Source: Azadirachta indica (Eukaryota; Streptophyta; Magnoliopsida; Sapindales; Meliaceae). Taken from it: 64,000 nucleotides of DNA. Of this stretch, positions 43,029 through 54,575 are shown piece by piece; positions within the stretch are counted from its first letter, which is position 1; each line of letters starts with the position of its first letter. The notes beneath the pieces were generated by a model, which was given only the letters and a program-made list of their open reading frames with translations, ran no database searches and was not told the origin of the DNA. The stretch is taken from the NCBI GenBank assembly GCA_022749755.1, contig CM040450.1:8112913-8176912 (forward strand), written 5' to 3'. The position numbers and the translations under genes are program-made.

Positions 43029-44311
43029 ATTAGTGAGGTATACTTTACAAGTATACTTTTGTTGGAAAACCAAGCCGCCCTAATATCACTCTTGTTTGCA
43101 AAAAAGCTCACTTGTTTCTTTTTACACTCTATTGTTTCTTTTTCCTCCACTCTTTTTCCCTCATTTGAATTCTGCCCCTTTCCATTCGAACTCACTTTTT
43201 TTTCTTTCTCATTATTTTTGCCACTCTTTTCTTTTGAAAACTCACCCTCCTTTGTTATACCTTCACTCATTCTTTTCTTCTCACTCTTGTTTTCTCTCTG
43301 ACTTTGCATTCTTCTAAGCTCACCTTCATAAACTTCATTAGGTGAAAGTGGTACAAGAGTAATTTTCTTCCCGTCCTTCTCAAAAGTATAATGATTTGTA
43401 AAACCATTATGTAACACCCTTCTGTCAAATTGCCAAGGGCGTCCCAACAAGAGATGACCAGCATGCATGGGCACTACATCAAACAACAACTCATCTCTAT
43501 ACTTGCCTATTTTGAAGGCAACAAGAACTTGCTTTGTCACCCTAATTTCCCCACAATCATTAAGCCATTTCAACTTGTAAGGATGTGGATGTTTTAAAGT
43601 AGGTAACCCCAACTTTTCTACAAGAGTAGTACTAGCAATATTAGTTACACTGCCACCATCAATTATCACATCACAAACCATATCCTTTACAAGATACCTA
43701 GTATGGAAGAGATTATCTCTTTGATCACATTCTTCCTGTTGGACTTGCATATTCAAAACTCTTCTTGGTACAAGAGCCTTACCACTTTCTGCCATAGTAA
43801 ATTGATCATCCCCTTCTTCATCACTTGCATCTTCAAAAGTTGGCATCGTCTCTTGTTCATTCTTCTCTTCACTGGCCGAATAGTACTCTCCCTCAAGCAT
43901 GAATATGGTTCTTTGATTTGGGCAATCCCACTTGTAATGTCCGACACCTTGACATTTAAAACATTTAATATTTCTGGTGTTAGTAGTAGAATCAAGCTTA
44001 CCCTTGTCTTTGCTTGAGTTGGATGTTTTGGGAAACTCTTTGGATTCAATTTTAGGCTTGGATGATGAAGCTTTATCATCTTTTCTCCAATTTGATTTGA
44101 ATAAAGAAGTATAGGAGGAAAACTGACTTGTACGACCTCTCTTTTTCAGTTGCTTCTCCACCTTCAATGCAAGGTGAAGCAAGTCTTCTAGCTCCATATA
44201 TGGCTGCAATTCAACCACATTAGAAATCTCCTTGTTCAAACCATTGAGGAATCTTGCCATTGTAGCTTCATTATCTTCCTCTACATTTGCTCTTATCATT
44301 GCTACCTCCAT
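42920..44311 (-). pseudogene. 463-codon chimeric open frame: family A gag-protease fused to family C RT/RNase H
   Basis: A gag C-terminal half ([20 protein letters not shown]), CCHC knuckle ([14 protein letters not shown], about 43935-43976) and an acidic spacer come first. Protease follows with [13 protein letters not shown] (about 43644-43682), catalytic Asp-Gly-Gly intact, and [16 protein letters not shown], then the Lys/Glu linker. After KSILV the frame crosses the junction and reads on into C-type [15 protein letters not shown] sequence, ending at the stop at 42920. It is the longest open frame in the window. The two elements have different primer tRNAs, so the fusion is a genomic join, not a normal product. 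Confidence 0.88.
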
Positions 44312-44944
44312 CTCCTTGTAGTATTCCTCAACACTCTTAAACCCTTAAGTGAGATTTTGAAGTCGATTATACAATTCTCTATAGTAGTAGTTTGGTACAA
44401 ATCTCTTGCGCATGATAGATTTTAGATCTCTCCACTCTTCAATGGGCCTTTCCCTATTTCTCCTTCGCTTTTGCTTAGTATCATCCCACCAAGTAATAGC
44501 ATAAGCTTCAAAAATAGCTACGGCAAACTTCAACTTCTTGGATTCAGTGTACTCATTGTAATCAAACACTAATTCAATCTTCGTTTCCCAATCCAAGTAT
44601 GCCTTATAATCCATTCTTCCATAAAATGGTGAAATTTTCAGTTTGACCCCACTGTTGCTATTGTTATTGTTTCTTACCCTTGGTCTCACCTCTTCTTCCT
44701 CTCCATTGTCATCAAGCGATTCACTATCATTAAAGCTTTCATCTAATTGAGCTCTTCTCGAAACTCACCTAGTTTGCATGGTTGGATTAGGAGCATTAGG
44801 TGGCTGCCCTCTTGTGGCTGAAACCTCCAGCCTCTCCATTCTATCAACCAACTCTCCATATTTTCTATCCATGACTTGCAACAACTCGGTTAAGGCTTGG
44901 AATCGATCTATCTCACCTTGTGAATTTCTTGCTTGTCCACTCAT
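44312..44944 (-). pseudogene. Family A gag, N-terminal half
   Basis: ATG at 44944-44942, immediately after TATCTTGCAGG. It reads GQARNSQGEIDRFQALTELL, MDRKYGELVDRMERLEVS, an acidic spacer (one stop near 44767), LKISPFYGRMDYKAYLDW and WWDDTKQKRRRNRERPIEEW. A stop near 44347 separates it from the long frame downstream. Confidence 0.88.
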
Positions 44945-44945
44945 C

Positions 44946-45745
44946 CTGCAAGATAGTTAGTAAAGCAAAAGAATAATTTCCTCACTTCACTCCCTCACGT
45001 GTTTCACTCAAGTAATGTTATCACTCAAGCTCGCTCGTGTTTCACACTTAATTTATGGTTTTTCTCTAGATAAGCTCACACTAAGCTTTTTTTCACTCTA
45101 ATTCTCTTATTAAGATTAGTTGCAAAAATCAAAATTTATACAAACTTACTAAATACAATGAAAAGTAAAATAAAACTAATTTAGATAGGCAACAAATTGG
45201 GAAAGCACAAGGACTAGGAAATAGATTTTAGAAATGATAAAGGAAATATTAAGACCAAAAAAAAAAATTCAGTACAGGAATAAGAAAGTCAACCAAGAAT
45301 TATGGAAAGATTAGGAAGCAAATCCTACCTTATTTTTGAATGTAGGCTTGATTTGGTCAAATTCCTTGAAGTAATCTGATTTTTCTTTTTATTCTCCTTA
45401 TTTTCGTTCAACACCTGCCCCTTTTTTTTTTTCTCTCTTGGCCAAATGCTCTGCTTTTCTCTTTTTTTTTTGTTTAATTTTTTTTTTTTTACTTCCAAAC
45501 ACGTAGGAGTGACCAAACAAAAATAAATAAAAAGAGACACAAAGAAACGAATTAGACAAAGACTAAATGAACTGAATTGGAGATTGATATAACCCAAACT
45601 TGACTTGCTGTGAATTGAAAGGAAACCTTCTTCTTGTTTTTTTTTTTTGATATAATAGACACAAAAAATGAAAATAAATGGAATTGAAGCAAAACAGACT
45701 CAGAAACTAAAGAAACAAATAGACAAATTTGAAAGATGATATAAC
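44946..45745 (-). other. Leader with putative intron
   Basis: Sense reads ATCAG/GTTATATC just after the primer site (donor G at 45745) and AACTATCTTGCAG ending at 44946, one base before the gag ATG. Identical placement in the copy at 18146-18953. The leader is AT-rich with long A/T tracts. Confidence 0.4.
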
Positions 45746-45761
45746 CTGATTTAGAGCCGTA

Positions 45762-45773
45762 GCTCTGATACCA
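45762..45773 (-). other. Primer-binding site, initiator Met-tRNA type
   Basis: TGGTATCAGAGC in element sense, 3 nt from the LTR. Confidence 0.93.
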
Positions 45774-45776
45774 AAC

Positions 45777-46624
45777 TGATACGAACTCTGAGTATATTAA
45801 ACTTGAGACTCAATATCTTTATGCATAGAAGCAACCTCTTGGAAAGTTAAATCAGATTCACCCAAGTATGCAACTCAATTTTAACTTGTGAAATAGAACC
45901 TTAGAATAAATACCCTCAAAGTAATTTAGCTTTAATTGTAAGAACCTTGATTCAAGCAAGAATTAAAACAAGAGAAAATATTCTCAATTTAATTTCATTC
46001 GAAAAAGTAATTCATCCTCCATGTGAACATGTGGTTGAATATATAAGGGTACAAGAGATAAGTAACCCTAATTGGAGTCTTTGGTCACAAAATTAAACTT
46101 ATTCTAACTTAAAATAAAATAAACTGAATTTAGACTTAATAATTAGCATTAATAGCCCAAACATGTAACAAACTATAAATATATGTTTATAAATAAGACT
46201 AAAATAGCTAATGGGCTTGAACAGCAACTTAGCCCAAACTGACACATGGAATCCGAAACTTGCATTATGATGACGATCTGATTCGAACTGCAATTAAAAG
46301 ACTTGAACATGGTTGCTTAGCCTTGAGACATCATTCGAATATGGCTTTATACAAATTTGAAAAGTTGAATTCCGTAGAAGCTTTAATCTTTAGGTTTTGC
46401 CTTCTTGTATTTGTGTCAATGTTACAAAGCTCTGATTATTGTCTTAAAGTCCAAGCTTGATATTTGACTCTTTATTACATTGTTGAATTGTTGCAAGATC
46501 ATCCCACAAACCTTAAATCATCGCATTCAATGCATCTTTGAATTTCTTCATTCTTGCTCTTGTAACGGGACCATTAGGTAGCTGAATTGGATCATTGCTC
46601 TTGTGTGCATCCATATTTGCATCA
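45777..46624 (-). repeat. 5' LTR of family A, full length (848 bp)
   Basis: Plus-strand ends are TGATACGAACTC and CCATATTTGCATCA. It matches the solo LTR at 35106-35951 throughout, which proves that the 328-bp form is the derived one. Confidence 0.92.
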
Positions 46625-46846
46625 TAGGCTATCAATCCTAACTAACAATTTGACAAAATAAATTCAAACTTTATGACTTTTAAAACCTACAAATTTCAAA
46701 CATGAAAACATAAGCAATGACGTCATATATATATGATGTAAGCAATGACGTCAAATGTGTATGATGTAAGTGATTATATCATTTTAAAATTCCTAAAATT
46801 ACATAAATGGATTATAATTTTTGAATATTTTCATATTAGTCTTCTT
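46625..46846 (-). repeat. Internal fragment of a family B LTR
   Basis: Matches about 25998-26218 of the B LTR in the same orientation, including two GACGTCA words at about 46720 and 46746. It is cut by the A LTR on the left and by the tandem array on the right. Confidence 0.87.
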
Positions 46847-47870
46847 GTTTGACAATTTCATGTTTGACAATTTCAATGCCAAAAATCGCACATTTTAGCT
46901 TCTCTGTTTTCGAAATAAAATACATCATATTGATCCTTATGTGATAGTGAGTAGCAATACGTATGGCCTGTCTCAAAATGAAGTCATTTTTTTAGTCGGC
47001 TTCCTGTTTGACAATTCCGACCAGAAAATTGTACATTTTCAACTTGTTTGTTTATGAAATAAAATGCACAGTAATGATTCTCATATGATGTTATATAATA
47101 ATACGTGTGGCCCGTCTCGAAACGAAGTCATTTTTTGAGTCTTTTTTCCGGTTTGAGAATTCCGACCTTAAAAATCGTACATTATTAATTTTTCCGTTTA
47201 CGAAATAAAATGTATCGTGATGATCCTCATGCGATGCAGTGTAACAATAGCTGTATCCAGTCTCGAAGTGCAGTTGTTTTTAAGTCTGTTTACCGTTTGA
47301 CAATTTCCGCTCCGAAAATTGTACATTTTCAACTTCTCTGTTTATAAAATAAAATTCATCGTGATGATCTCCACATGATTGTGAGTAGCAATATGTGTGG
47401 CCCATTTCCACACGAAGTCATTTTTTGAGCTTGCTTCCCATTTGACAATTGTGAACTCAAAAATCGTATATTTTCAACTTTTTTGTTTTTGAAATAAAAT
47501 GCACTCTGTTAATCCTCACATGATGGTGAGTGGCAATATGTGTGGACCATCTCGAAACAAAATCATTTTTTCAGTATGTTTCTTATTTGGAAATTTTGAC
47601 TCCGAAAATCGCACATCTTCAACTTCTCCGTTTTCAAAATAAAATGCACCTTGTTGATCCTCACGCAATGGTGAGTAGCAATACGTATGACCCTTCTCAA
47701 AACGAATTCGTTTTTCTAGTCTGCTTCCCATTTGACAATTCCAGCCCTGAAAATTGTACATTTTCAACTTCTCCGTTTTTGAAATAAAATGCTCCGTGTT
47801 GATTCTCATGCAATGGTGAGTAGCAATACATGTGGTGCGTCTCAAAACAAAATCGTTTTTCGAATTTGTT
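46847..47870. repeat. Tandem array, about seven units of 144-145 bp
   Basis: Units start at 46862, 47006, 47151, 47295, 47440, 47585 and 47730. Each starts (G/A)TTTGACAATT-like, has GAAAATTGTACATTTTCAACTT and GAAATAAAATGCA near the start, then GATCCTCA, GGTGAGTAGCAATA and CTCGAAACGAAGTCATTTTTT. A 14-bp partial unit precedes the first. Units differ at many sites, so the array is old or not homogenised. It is bounded by a B LTR fragment and the end of a D LTR. Not CRISPR: unit length and lack of unique spacers rule that out. The open frame at 47516-47929 is fortuitous. Confidence 0.92.
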
Positions 47871-48624
47871 TTATAAGAATCGACTAGACGACTTGCTCTA
47901 AGAACTCTTGAATCAATTATTATGCGCACCCCAGGAATTAGAAAATAAGTTGTAAATGATCAGATTAGAACTTAAGAAAATAATATTTCAAAATTCCAAT
48001 CTTGAAGACGCCACAAAGGTTGATCACTCCTTTGATAAGTGAAGATATTGTATTCTACCAAAAACACATAAATGCAAAGTTACGCTTGCTCAAAATATCT
48101 CAATATTATTTATGATGTGATGTTTCTTCGTTTACACAGCAGTAGCCTTTATATAGGCATGTAAACATCATTTCAAAATTAAGTAGGAAAAGAAATTCTA
48201 ACATAAATAGGAAAAAAACCCCAAATAAAAGAGAAAACTAAAATCCTAATTTAACTAGAAAACATAACAATCCTAAATAAAGTAGGAAATTAATTTTATG
48301 TAAAGTAAACAATTTAAACCAATAAAGAATCTTTAAAGTCTTAATTTTCCTATGTGGCATTTGGATTTAGTAGCGCAAGGCTATTCTTCTTCTTGAATAT
48401 AAAAGTAAGTGATTATCTTTGGTGAGGTTTTGGAAACTTCTAAAACAGTCTTAGAATCTTGTATAATAGATTCTTTGTTATGCACTTCTATGATTAAACT
48501 TGTAAATTCTCTTTCTTCCTCTTTGTCTTTGACCTAGTTATTGGACCACCGATTCCTTGCAAAGAATCTTGAAAATATTTGGAAATGTTATCTTGAACAA
48601 TTTAGCTAGCATTCCCGATCTCCA
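47871..48624 (-). repeat. 3' LTR of family D (about 754 bp)
   Basis: The plus-strand left end TTATAAGAATCG corresponds to TGATAAGAACCC at 63464, so the terminal TG is mutated or lost at the array border. The right end is CCCGATCTCCA. Homologous to 8734-9415. Confidence 0.86.
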
Positions 48625-49590
48625 TTATTCCATCCTTCCTAAAAAAGATTCATCCTTGAATCGCCCACATCAAATAAAGATAAATCAGCAACATTAAAAG
48701 TCACACTAACACTACCATAGTTGTTTGGTAAATTTAGTTTGTAGGCGTTATTATTGATTCCTTTTAAAACTTGAAATGGTCCATCTCCTCTAGGCTGTAA
48801 TTTCAATTTTCTTTGTGTAGGAAACCTCTTCTTATGCATGTGCAGCCAAACTCAATCTTCAGGTTCAAAAACAATCTTCAAACAAAATGTGCCTTTTTCT
48901 TACCATCAAAATTAACATGTTCATTAGTAGGCAAAGGTAAAATATCCACAAGAGTTAAAAGATTAAAGTCATAAATAATTTTAAAAAGCGAAAAAGAAGT
49001 AATAGAATGAACAGACCTATAATATGCAAACTCAATATATAGCAAAAACTTCTCCCATTGTTTTAAGTTCTTTTAAATGATCGCACGCAACAAAGTAGTG
49101 AGTGTCCTATTAACTACTTTAGTTTGACCATCTGTTTGCGGATAGGTAACAGTAGAGAACAAGAGTTTAGTTTCTAATTTATTTCATAAAGTGCGGCAAA
49201 AATAACTTAAGAACTTAACATCTTTATCACTAACTACTGTCTTAGAAAAATCATGCAAATGAACAACTTTTTTAAAGAATAAGTCAGCAACATGTGTTGC
49301 AGCAATGGCTTTAAAACATGCAATAATGAGTCATTTTACTAAACCTATCAACAACAACGAATATGCTGTCCCTACCACTTTGAGACCTTAGTAAACTTAA
49401 AATAAAATTTATAAAAGTGTCAATTCAAGGTTGGGTAAGCACTAGTAAAGGGGTATACAAGCCATGCAGTTTAACTTTGAATTTTGCTTGCCTACATGTA
49501 GTGCACTTATCACAAATAGATTGTACAACATACTTCATATTAGGCCAATAAAAATGCTCACACAATATGTCTAAAGTCTTTTTCACACCA
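48625..49590 (-). pseudogene. Family D integrase
   Basis: From 49590 downward: VKKTLDILCEHFYWPNMK, CDKCTTCRQAKFKVKLHGLYTPLL (zinc finger), a core with many stops, and the C-terminal [22 protein letters not shown] and [15 protein letters not shown]. It is cut at 49590 by the E fragment. Confidence 0.84.
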
Positions 49591-50654
49591 CTTCATCAAT
49601 ATTTTAGTGGAGATGCTGAAAAAAGAGCTAAGAGTTTCAAGAAGCTTCATAAGCAAGTTTGTGACAAAATTCTAAAACAAAATGAAAATTATCGACTTTC
49701 TGCAAACAAATATCGCAAGCATGTCGAGTTCAAGGAAAGAGATTTGTTTTGGATACATATCCGAAAAGCACGTTTTCCACCTAAAAAATATGCTAAACTT
49801 AAGCTTAAAGCTGATGGACCATTTAAGGTATTGCAACGAATTGAAAAAAATACTTATAAGGTTGAATTTCCAAAAAGTTATGGTGTTTCATTTACATTCA
49901 ATATTTCGGATTTATCTCCATAGTATGAGGATCACAACAATATAGACTCAAGGATGAGTCTTTTTCAACCAGGGAAGATTGACACGGGAGTGTCCGAATA
50001 TCAAGAGCAGAATTTAAATGCCAATAAATTCAAAATTATTACTTTAATTTACTAAGTTGTGAAGACACTATTAGAGGGGTAATTTTGAAATTTGATTTGT
50101 ATTCAATGAGGTAATATTTTAGAAAGTGCTAACTCCATTGGAAAGTTGAAGAAGTAAACTTTTTATAAAATTTTACTGTTTAACATTTGAAGTTCTCTAA
50201 AGAAAGTTATGATAATTTCTTTACAACATGTTCATTTTCAAGGCAGAATCTAGATGCAGGGATTTTAAAGATTTTTTAAATTAAATTCAATGTGTTTTGT
50301 TTAATTTCTAGATGATAAAAAGATTTGGTGAATTATAATTCAAAGCCTTAGCTGTTTTGGTTTTTTATCAAAGAATTTTAAATGTTTGTATTCATTTGTC
50401 AAAATTAGATAAATAAAAAAAAAGAGTTGTTTTGAGTTGGGTTAATTAAAATTTTGGTATTTTATACTCTATATCTTTTGTGGAGAATTTACATAGAGTG
50501 ATGAGTATTCTTTTCAGTTTTACAACCTTTGACAGCAACTTAAAGTGGTGTTTCTGTATCCCTTTTGTTGTGAACCTTAAGAGTAGAGTTTATTTCAACC
50601 CTTATTTAGTAAAAAAATCTAAATCTCCACACAAACTTGCATTTTCCAGTATCA
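49591..50654 (+). mobile_element. Family E fragment: pol C-terminus plus 3' LTR
   Basis: LHQYFSGDAEKRAKSFKKLH, RKHVEFKERDLFWIHIRKARF and SFTFNISDLSP (to about 49923), then LTR 49980-50654 (675 bp, TGACACGGGAGTGTCC to TTTTCCAGTATCA). Its left part is missing together with roughly 300 bp of D pol, so a deletion followed insertion. The open frame that seems to start at 49567 spans the D/E join and is artificial. Confidence 0.87.
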
Positions 50655-51060
50655 ATATTTATACTTGATCACATACGAAAATATTTCTATGAACTTTAGC
50701 TACTTTGCATGCCTTTTATTAAGCTTACCTTGGGATTTCAAGAACTTTAAGTTCTTATGATCAGAGTGAATGACAAATTCCCTTGGCCACAAGTAATGCG
50801 TTATTTTGTTAATGGCTTGACGATCCACACACATATGCCACATTGACAGGAATTAAACATGGGCTAAGATTCTTCCTTACAAAACCCATTTTCACCAACT
50901 CATCTACTTGCCTTTGTATCTCCTTTATTTCCTCAGGATTAACTCTATAAGCAAGTCTATTTAGTATGGAGGAATTGGGTGCGAAGTCTATTTGATGCTC
51001 AATACCTCTTAAGGGAGGTAATCATGGGAAATCTCCTCGGGGAATATATCCGTAAACTCT
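50655..51060 (-). pseudogene. Family D RT start joined to RNase H end
   Basis: In sense: RT start up to DELVKMGFVRKNLSPC and an AINKI motif, then directly [20 protein letters not shown] of RNase H at about 50800. The RT catalytic core is deleted. Confidence 0.8.
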
Positions 51061-52030
51061 TGTAATAAAGGAACAACAGTACTAGGTAAAGAGGGGTTAA
51101 GGTCATTAGTAGAAAAGTAAATATCCTTGTACATAAGTACAAGTATTTGCTTCCTTGCAATGACGATACTCTTAACCTCATTCTTTTTAGCAAATACACT
51201 TATTCCCTTACTTTTCTCTCTAATTTTCCTCTCGACCTCACTCTTTTCACTTGCGCTTTTCCTCTCAAGTTCACTTGCTCTCTTTGCCTTTACTTGTTCA
51301 TTTTCCGTCTTTTTCTTTTCCTTTAGCTCACACATTTGGTTTTTTCTCATTTTACACTCTTTTGCTATCCTAATTTGATATTCATAAGCTTGCAAAGGTT
51401 TGAAAAGGGTTAGTACAACAGTTCAATTATTCATTACAAAAGAATAACGATTTTTATACCTATCATGTGTAACCTTTTGATCAAACTGTCATGGTTGGCC
51501 AAGCAATATATAACCAGTTTGCATTGGTGCCATATCATATAGAACCTCATACTCATACTTGCCAATTGAAAAGAAAACTAGAACTTGCTTGGCTTCACTT
51601 CTCCACATTCATTTAGCCATTGCAATTTGTACAGTTTAGGATGCTTTATGGTATGCAAATTCAGCTTATCTACCAACAAGGTATTAGCAATATTAGTACA
51701 ACTTTCACTATCAATAATTATAGCACATACCTTATCCTTCGCATGACATCTTGTGTGAAAAATATGTTCACGTTGCTCTTCATCAACATCATCCTTAGGC
51801 TGTATACTTAGGACTCTCCTTGTAACCAACAAATCACCATACACGGGTTCTTCAACTTCAACATTAGAACAATTCTCCAATGATGGCATCTCATCCTTAC
51901 TTGAGCTAGCACTTTTTATTTCTCCATTTTCCAACACAATCATAACTCTTTTTTTTGGGCATTGAGAAGTATTATGCCCAAATCCTTAACACCTAAAACA
52001 CTTAACCTCACGTGACTTAAAAGTTTTAGT
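51061..52030 (-). pseudogene. Family D zinc knuckle, protease and linker
   Basis: The knuckle CFRC-stop-GFGHNTSQC lies near 51960-52000. MIVLENGEIKSASSSKDEM (51943) starts the acidic spacer. Protease has AIIIDSESCTNIAN (about 51700-51730), the same altered Asp-Ser-Glu as at 6992. The Lys/Glu/Ser-rich linker spans 51395-51130. Confidence 0.84.
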
Positions 52031-52903
52031 TTCAGTTTTACCTTTAGAAACAACAACAAAATCCTTTTGCTTCCCTTCTTCTTTTTTTTTTAATGTAGCT
52101 TGATTATGCTTGCAATAAGATTTCTATGAAGAACTAGAAACCAATCTAGATCTGAACCTTTTTTATTTGATTTGCTTTTCTACTTTAATTACTTTGTGCA
52201 ATAGCTCCTCCATCTCTACATAGTGTTGTAAATCAACCATATCAGCAATCTCTTTCTTTAAGCCACCAACAAATCTTGCCATTGTTACTTCTCGGTCTTC
52301 TTCTATGTTTGCTCTAATCATAGCTATCTCCATCTCTTTGTAGGAGTCTTCTACACTCATAAAACCTTGAACTAGCCCTTGCAACTTTCTATGCAAATCT
52401 CTATAGTGATGGTTAGGTATAAATCTCTTGCGCATTACCAATTTCATCTCTTGCCATGACTAAATTGGCCTTTCTCCATTCTTGCACCTATTGATCACCA
52501 ACTGATCCCACCATATGTTTATATAATCTGTGAACTCTACGACTGTTAGTTTTACTTTCTTCTCCTCGGAGTAATTATGGCAATTAAATATGTGTTCAAC
52601 CTTTTTTTCCCACTCCAAGTATAGTTCGGGATCATTCTTTCTTTGAAAGGTTAGAATCTTCATTTTTATGCTGCCCAAATTGCTATCTCTTTTTGAAACG
52701 GCTTTCTTGCCTTGTTTAGAACTTGATTCCTCTAAATTCTAGTCATCTTCCTCTTCCTCCTCAAACACACGTCTTCTAGTAGTTTTAAATATAAATGGGG
52801 ACTAAAATTCATCCAGTCGAGTATTCAACTTTCTAAATTATTTGTTAATAGCCTTTATGAATATTTTCATGTCAATTTCTTGTGATTCTCCTTCACTACT
52901 CAT
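52031..52903 (-). pseudogene. Family D gag
   Basis: ATG at 52903-52901 (MSSEGESQEID) is followed by KLNTRLDEF, KTTRRRVFEEEEEDD, IKMKILTFQRKNDPELYLEW and [40 protein letters not shown] and [20 protein letters not shown] complete it. Three stops (near 52840, 52748 and 52458) break the frame. Confidence 0.87.
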
Positions 52904-52912
52904 GTTTATAAC

Positions 52913-53701
52913 CTGCAAAACTTGTTATAAATTAAAGAAATTTATTTCTCTCACATGCCCTCACATGTTTGCATTCAAATTAGATTGTTATCACTCGTGT
53001 TTCACATTAATTTGATGATAGTCTCACCACTCTCTCATTTTACTACTCAAACCAGCCCCCTTTATGTTCTTAAATAATTAAAATCAACAAATCTAAGGAG
53101 TAATCGGTTAAATGGTGGAAAATCTCAAAATCAGAACGTTAAAAACTTAGTTAAGGCAAACTGCAACGAGAAAGAAAATTAAAAGAGTCAAGAAAATAAG
53201 AAAACTTCAAAAGGAAGTAAAATACTTGTTATAAATTAAAGAAATTTATTTCTCTCACACACCCTCACGTGTTTGCACTCAAATCAGATTGTTATCACTC
53301 GTGTTTCACACTAATTTGATGATGGTCTCACCACTCTCTCCTTTTACTACTCAAACCAGCTCCCTTTATATTCTTAAATAATCAAAACCAACAAATCTCA
53401 GGAGCAATCAGTTAAATGGTGAAAAATCTCAAAATCAGAACGTTAAAAACTTAATTGAGGCAAATGGCAACAAGAAAGAAAATTAAAAGAGTCAAGAAAA
53501 TAAGAAAACTTCAAAAGAAAGTAAAAAATATGTAAAAAAAATTCATTAGAATGCAATGAATTGAAGAGTAAAGCTAAAAAGACATAAGTGCGCAATTGAA
53601 CTCAAATAGGATAAATAAAATATAGAGTACAAAATTGAATTAATTTAACCACAGGAATTCTTATTTGATAAGGATTACTATTGTTTAAGAAAAAGGAATC
53701 T
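52913..53701 (-). other. Family D leader, part next to gag
   Basis: Noncoding. In sense it ends ACAAGTTTTGCAGG just before gag, a candidate splice acceptor. It contains a 304-bp tandem duplication (52921-53525). It is cut at 53701 by the E complex and continues at 62994. Confidence 0.7.
52921..53525 (-). repeat. 304-bp tandem duplication in the D leader
   Basis: Both copies start CTTGTTATAAATTAAAG (52921 and 53225) and share CCCTCACRTGTTTGCA, ACTCAAACCAGC and GTCAAGAAAATAAG. They have diverged by several percent by eye. Confidence 0.92.
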
Positions 53702-54454
53702 TGATACCGGAAAATGAAGGTATGTGGGAAAATTAATGTTTGCTAAGGAAAAATAGAATACTAAGCTCTATTTCTAATATTAACAAAAAAGGTATACAGA
53801 AACGCCATCATAAAATTGTTATTAAAGATTGCAGAGCTTCAAAGGAACACACTCACCACTCTATGGGAAATTTTTCAAGAGATACAGAGTATAAAACACA
53901 CGAATTTTAATTAAACTCAACTCAAAACAACTTGATTCCAATACTATAAGCTTAAAGCCTTTATATAGGCTTTTACAAGGAAAGAAATGTCAAAAATTAG
54001 GCCAACAACCCTTAGAAATTTTAATAGTTAGGCCAACAACCATTACCTAACTTTGACAAATGAATACAAATATTTAAAATTCTTTGAAAATAAACCAAAA
54101 TAGCTAAGACTTTGAATTACAACTCACCAAATCCTTCTATCATCTAGAAATTAAATAAAACATATTGAATTTAAGCTAAAAAATCTCTAAAATTCGTGCA
54201 TCCAGATTTTACCTAGAAAATGAATATATTGTGAAAAAGTTATCAAATACTAAATCATAAAATTCTATAAAAAGCTTACTTCTTCAACTTTTCAGTGGCA
54301 CCAAGTTGATTCAGAAATATTACTTCAGTGAATACAGTTTAAATTTCGAAATCACTCCTCTGACAGTGTCTTCATAACTTAGTAAATTATGGTAATTTTC
54401 TTGAACTTATTGGTACTTAAGTTCTGCTTTTGATGTTCGGACACTCCCGTGTCA
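53702..54454 (-). repeat. 3' LTR of the compact E element
   Basis: 753 bp, TGATACCGG to CCCGTGTCA on the plus strand. The left flank is AATCT. Confidence 0.9.
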
Positions 54455-54575
54455 ATCTCTCTTGGTTGAAAAATAAAGACTCTCCTAAGTCTCCAATCTC
54501 TGATTCTATGATATGGCTTGAGATTATTGTTTCTTGCATTTCGGTTCTTCTTCTTTAGATGTTTGAAACTCTATT
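54455..54575 (+). other. Inverted gag fragment beside the 3' LTR
   Basis: Plus-strand sequence TTGCATTTCGGTTC TTCTTC encodes the LHFGSSSLDV gag motif that is minus-strand at 61140-61166. The 120 bp up to the LTR matches 61131-61250 in reverse complement with only a few differences. Relative to the LTR the gag piece is inverted. Confidence 0.8.

Larger units (their letters stand above)
43046..46624 (-). mobile_element. Family A element, 5' half with full-length LTR
   Basis: 5' LTR, primer site, leader, gag, protease and linker; it ends at the SILV motif and joins family C sequence across an 18-bp filler (about 43028-43045). RT to 3' LTR are lost. The right end is inside a B LTR. Confidence 0.9.

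Noticed and set aside
45762..45773. tRNA gene remnants at the TGGTATCAGAGC sites
   Set aside because: Only 11-12 nt complementary to tRNA 3' ends next to LTRs; these are primer sites.
46847..47870. CRISPR-like array
   Set aside because: Units are contiguous at 145 bp with no unique spacers, and the context is a plant genome.
47516..47929. 137-codon minus frame
   Set aside because: It lies across three units of the 145-bp array and mirrors the repeat; no protein pattern.
49567..49923. A 118-codon gene starting MSKVFFTP
   Set aside because: The first codons are antisense D integrase joined by chance to E pol at about 49590.
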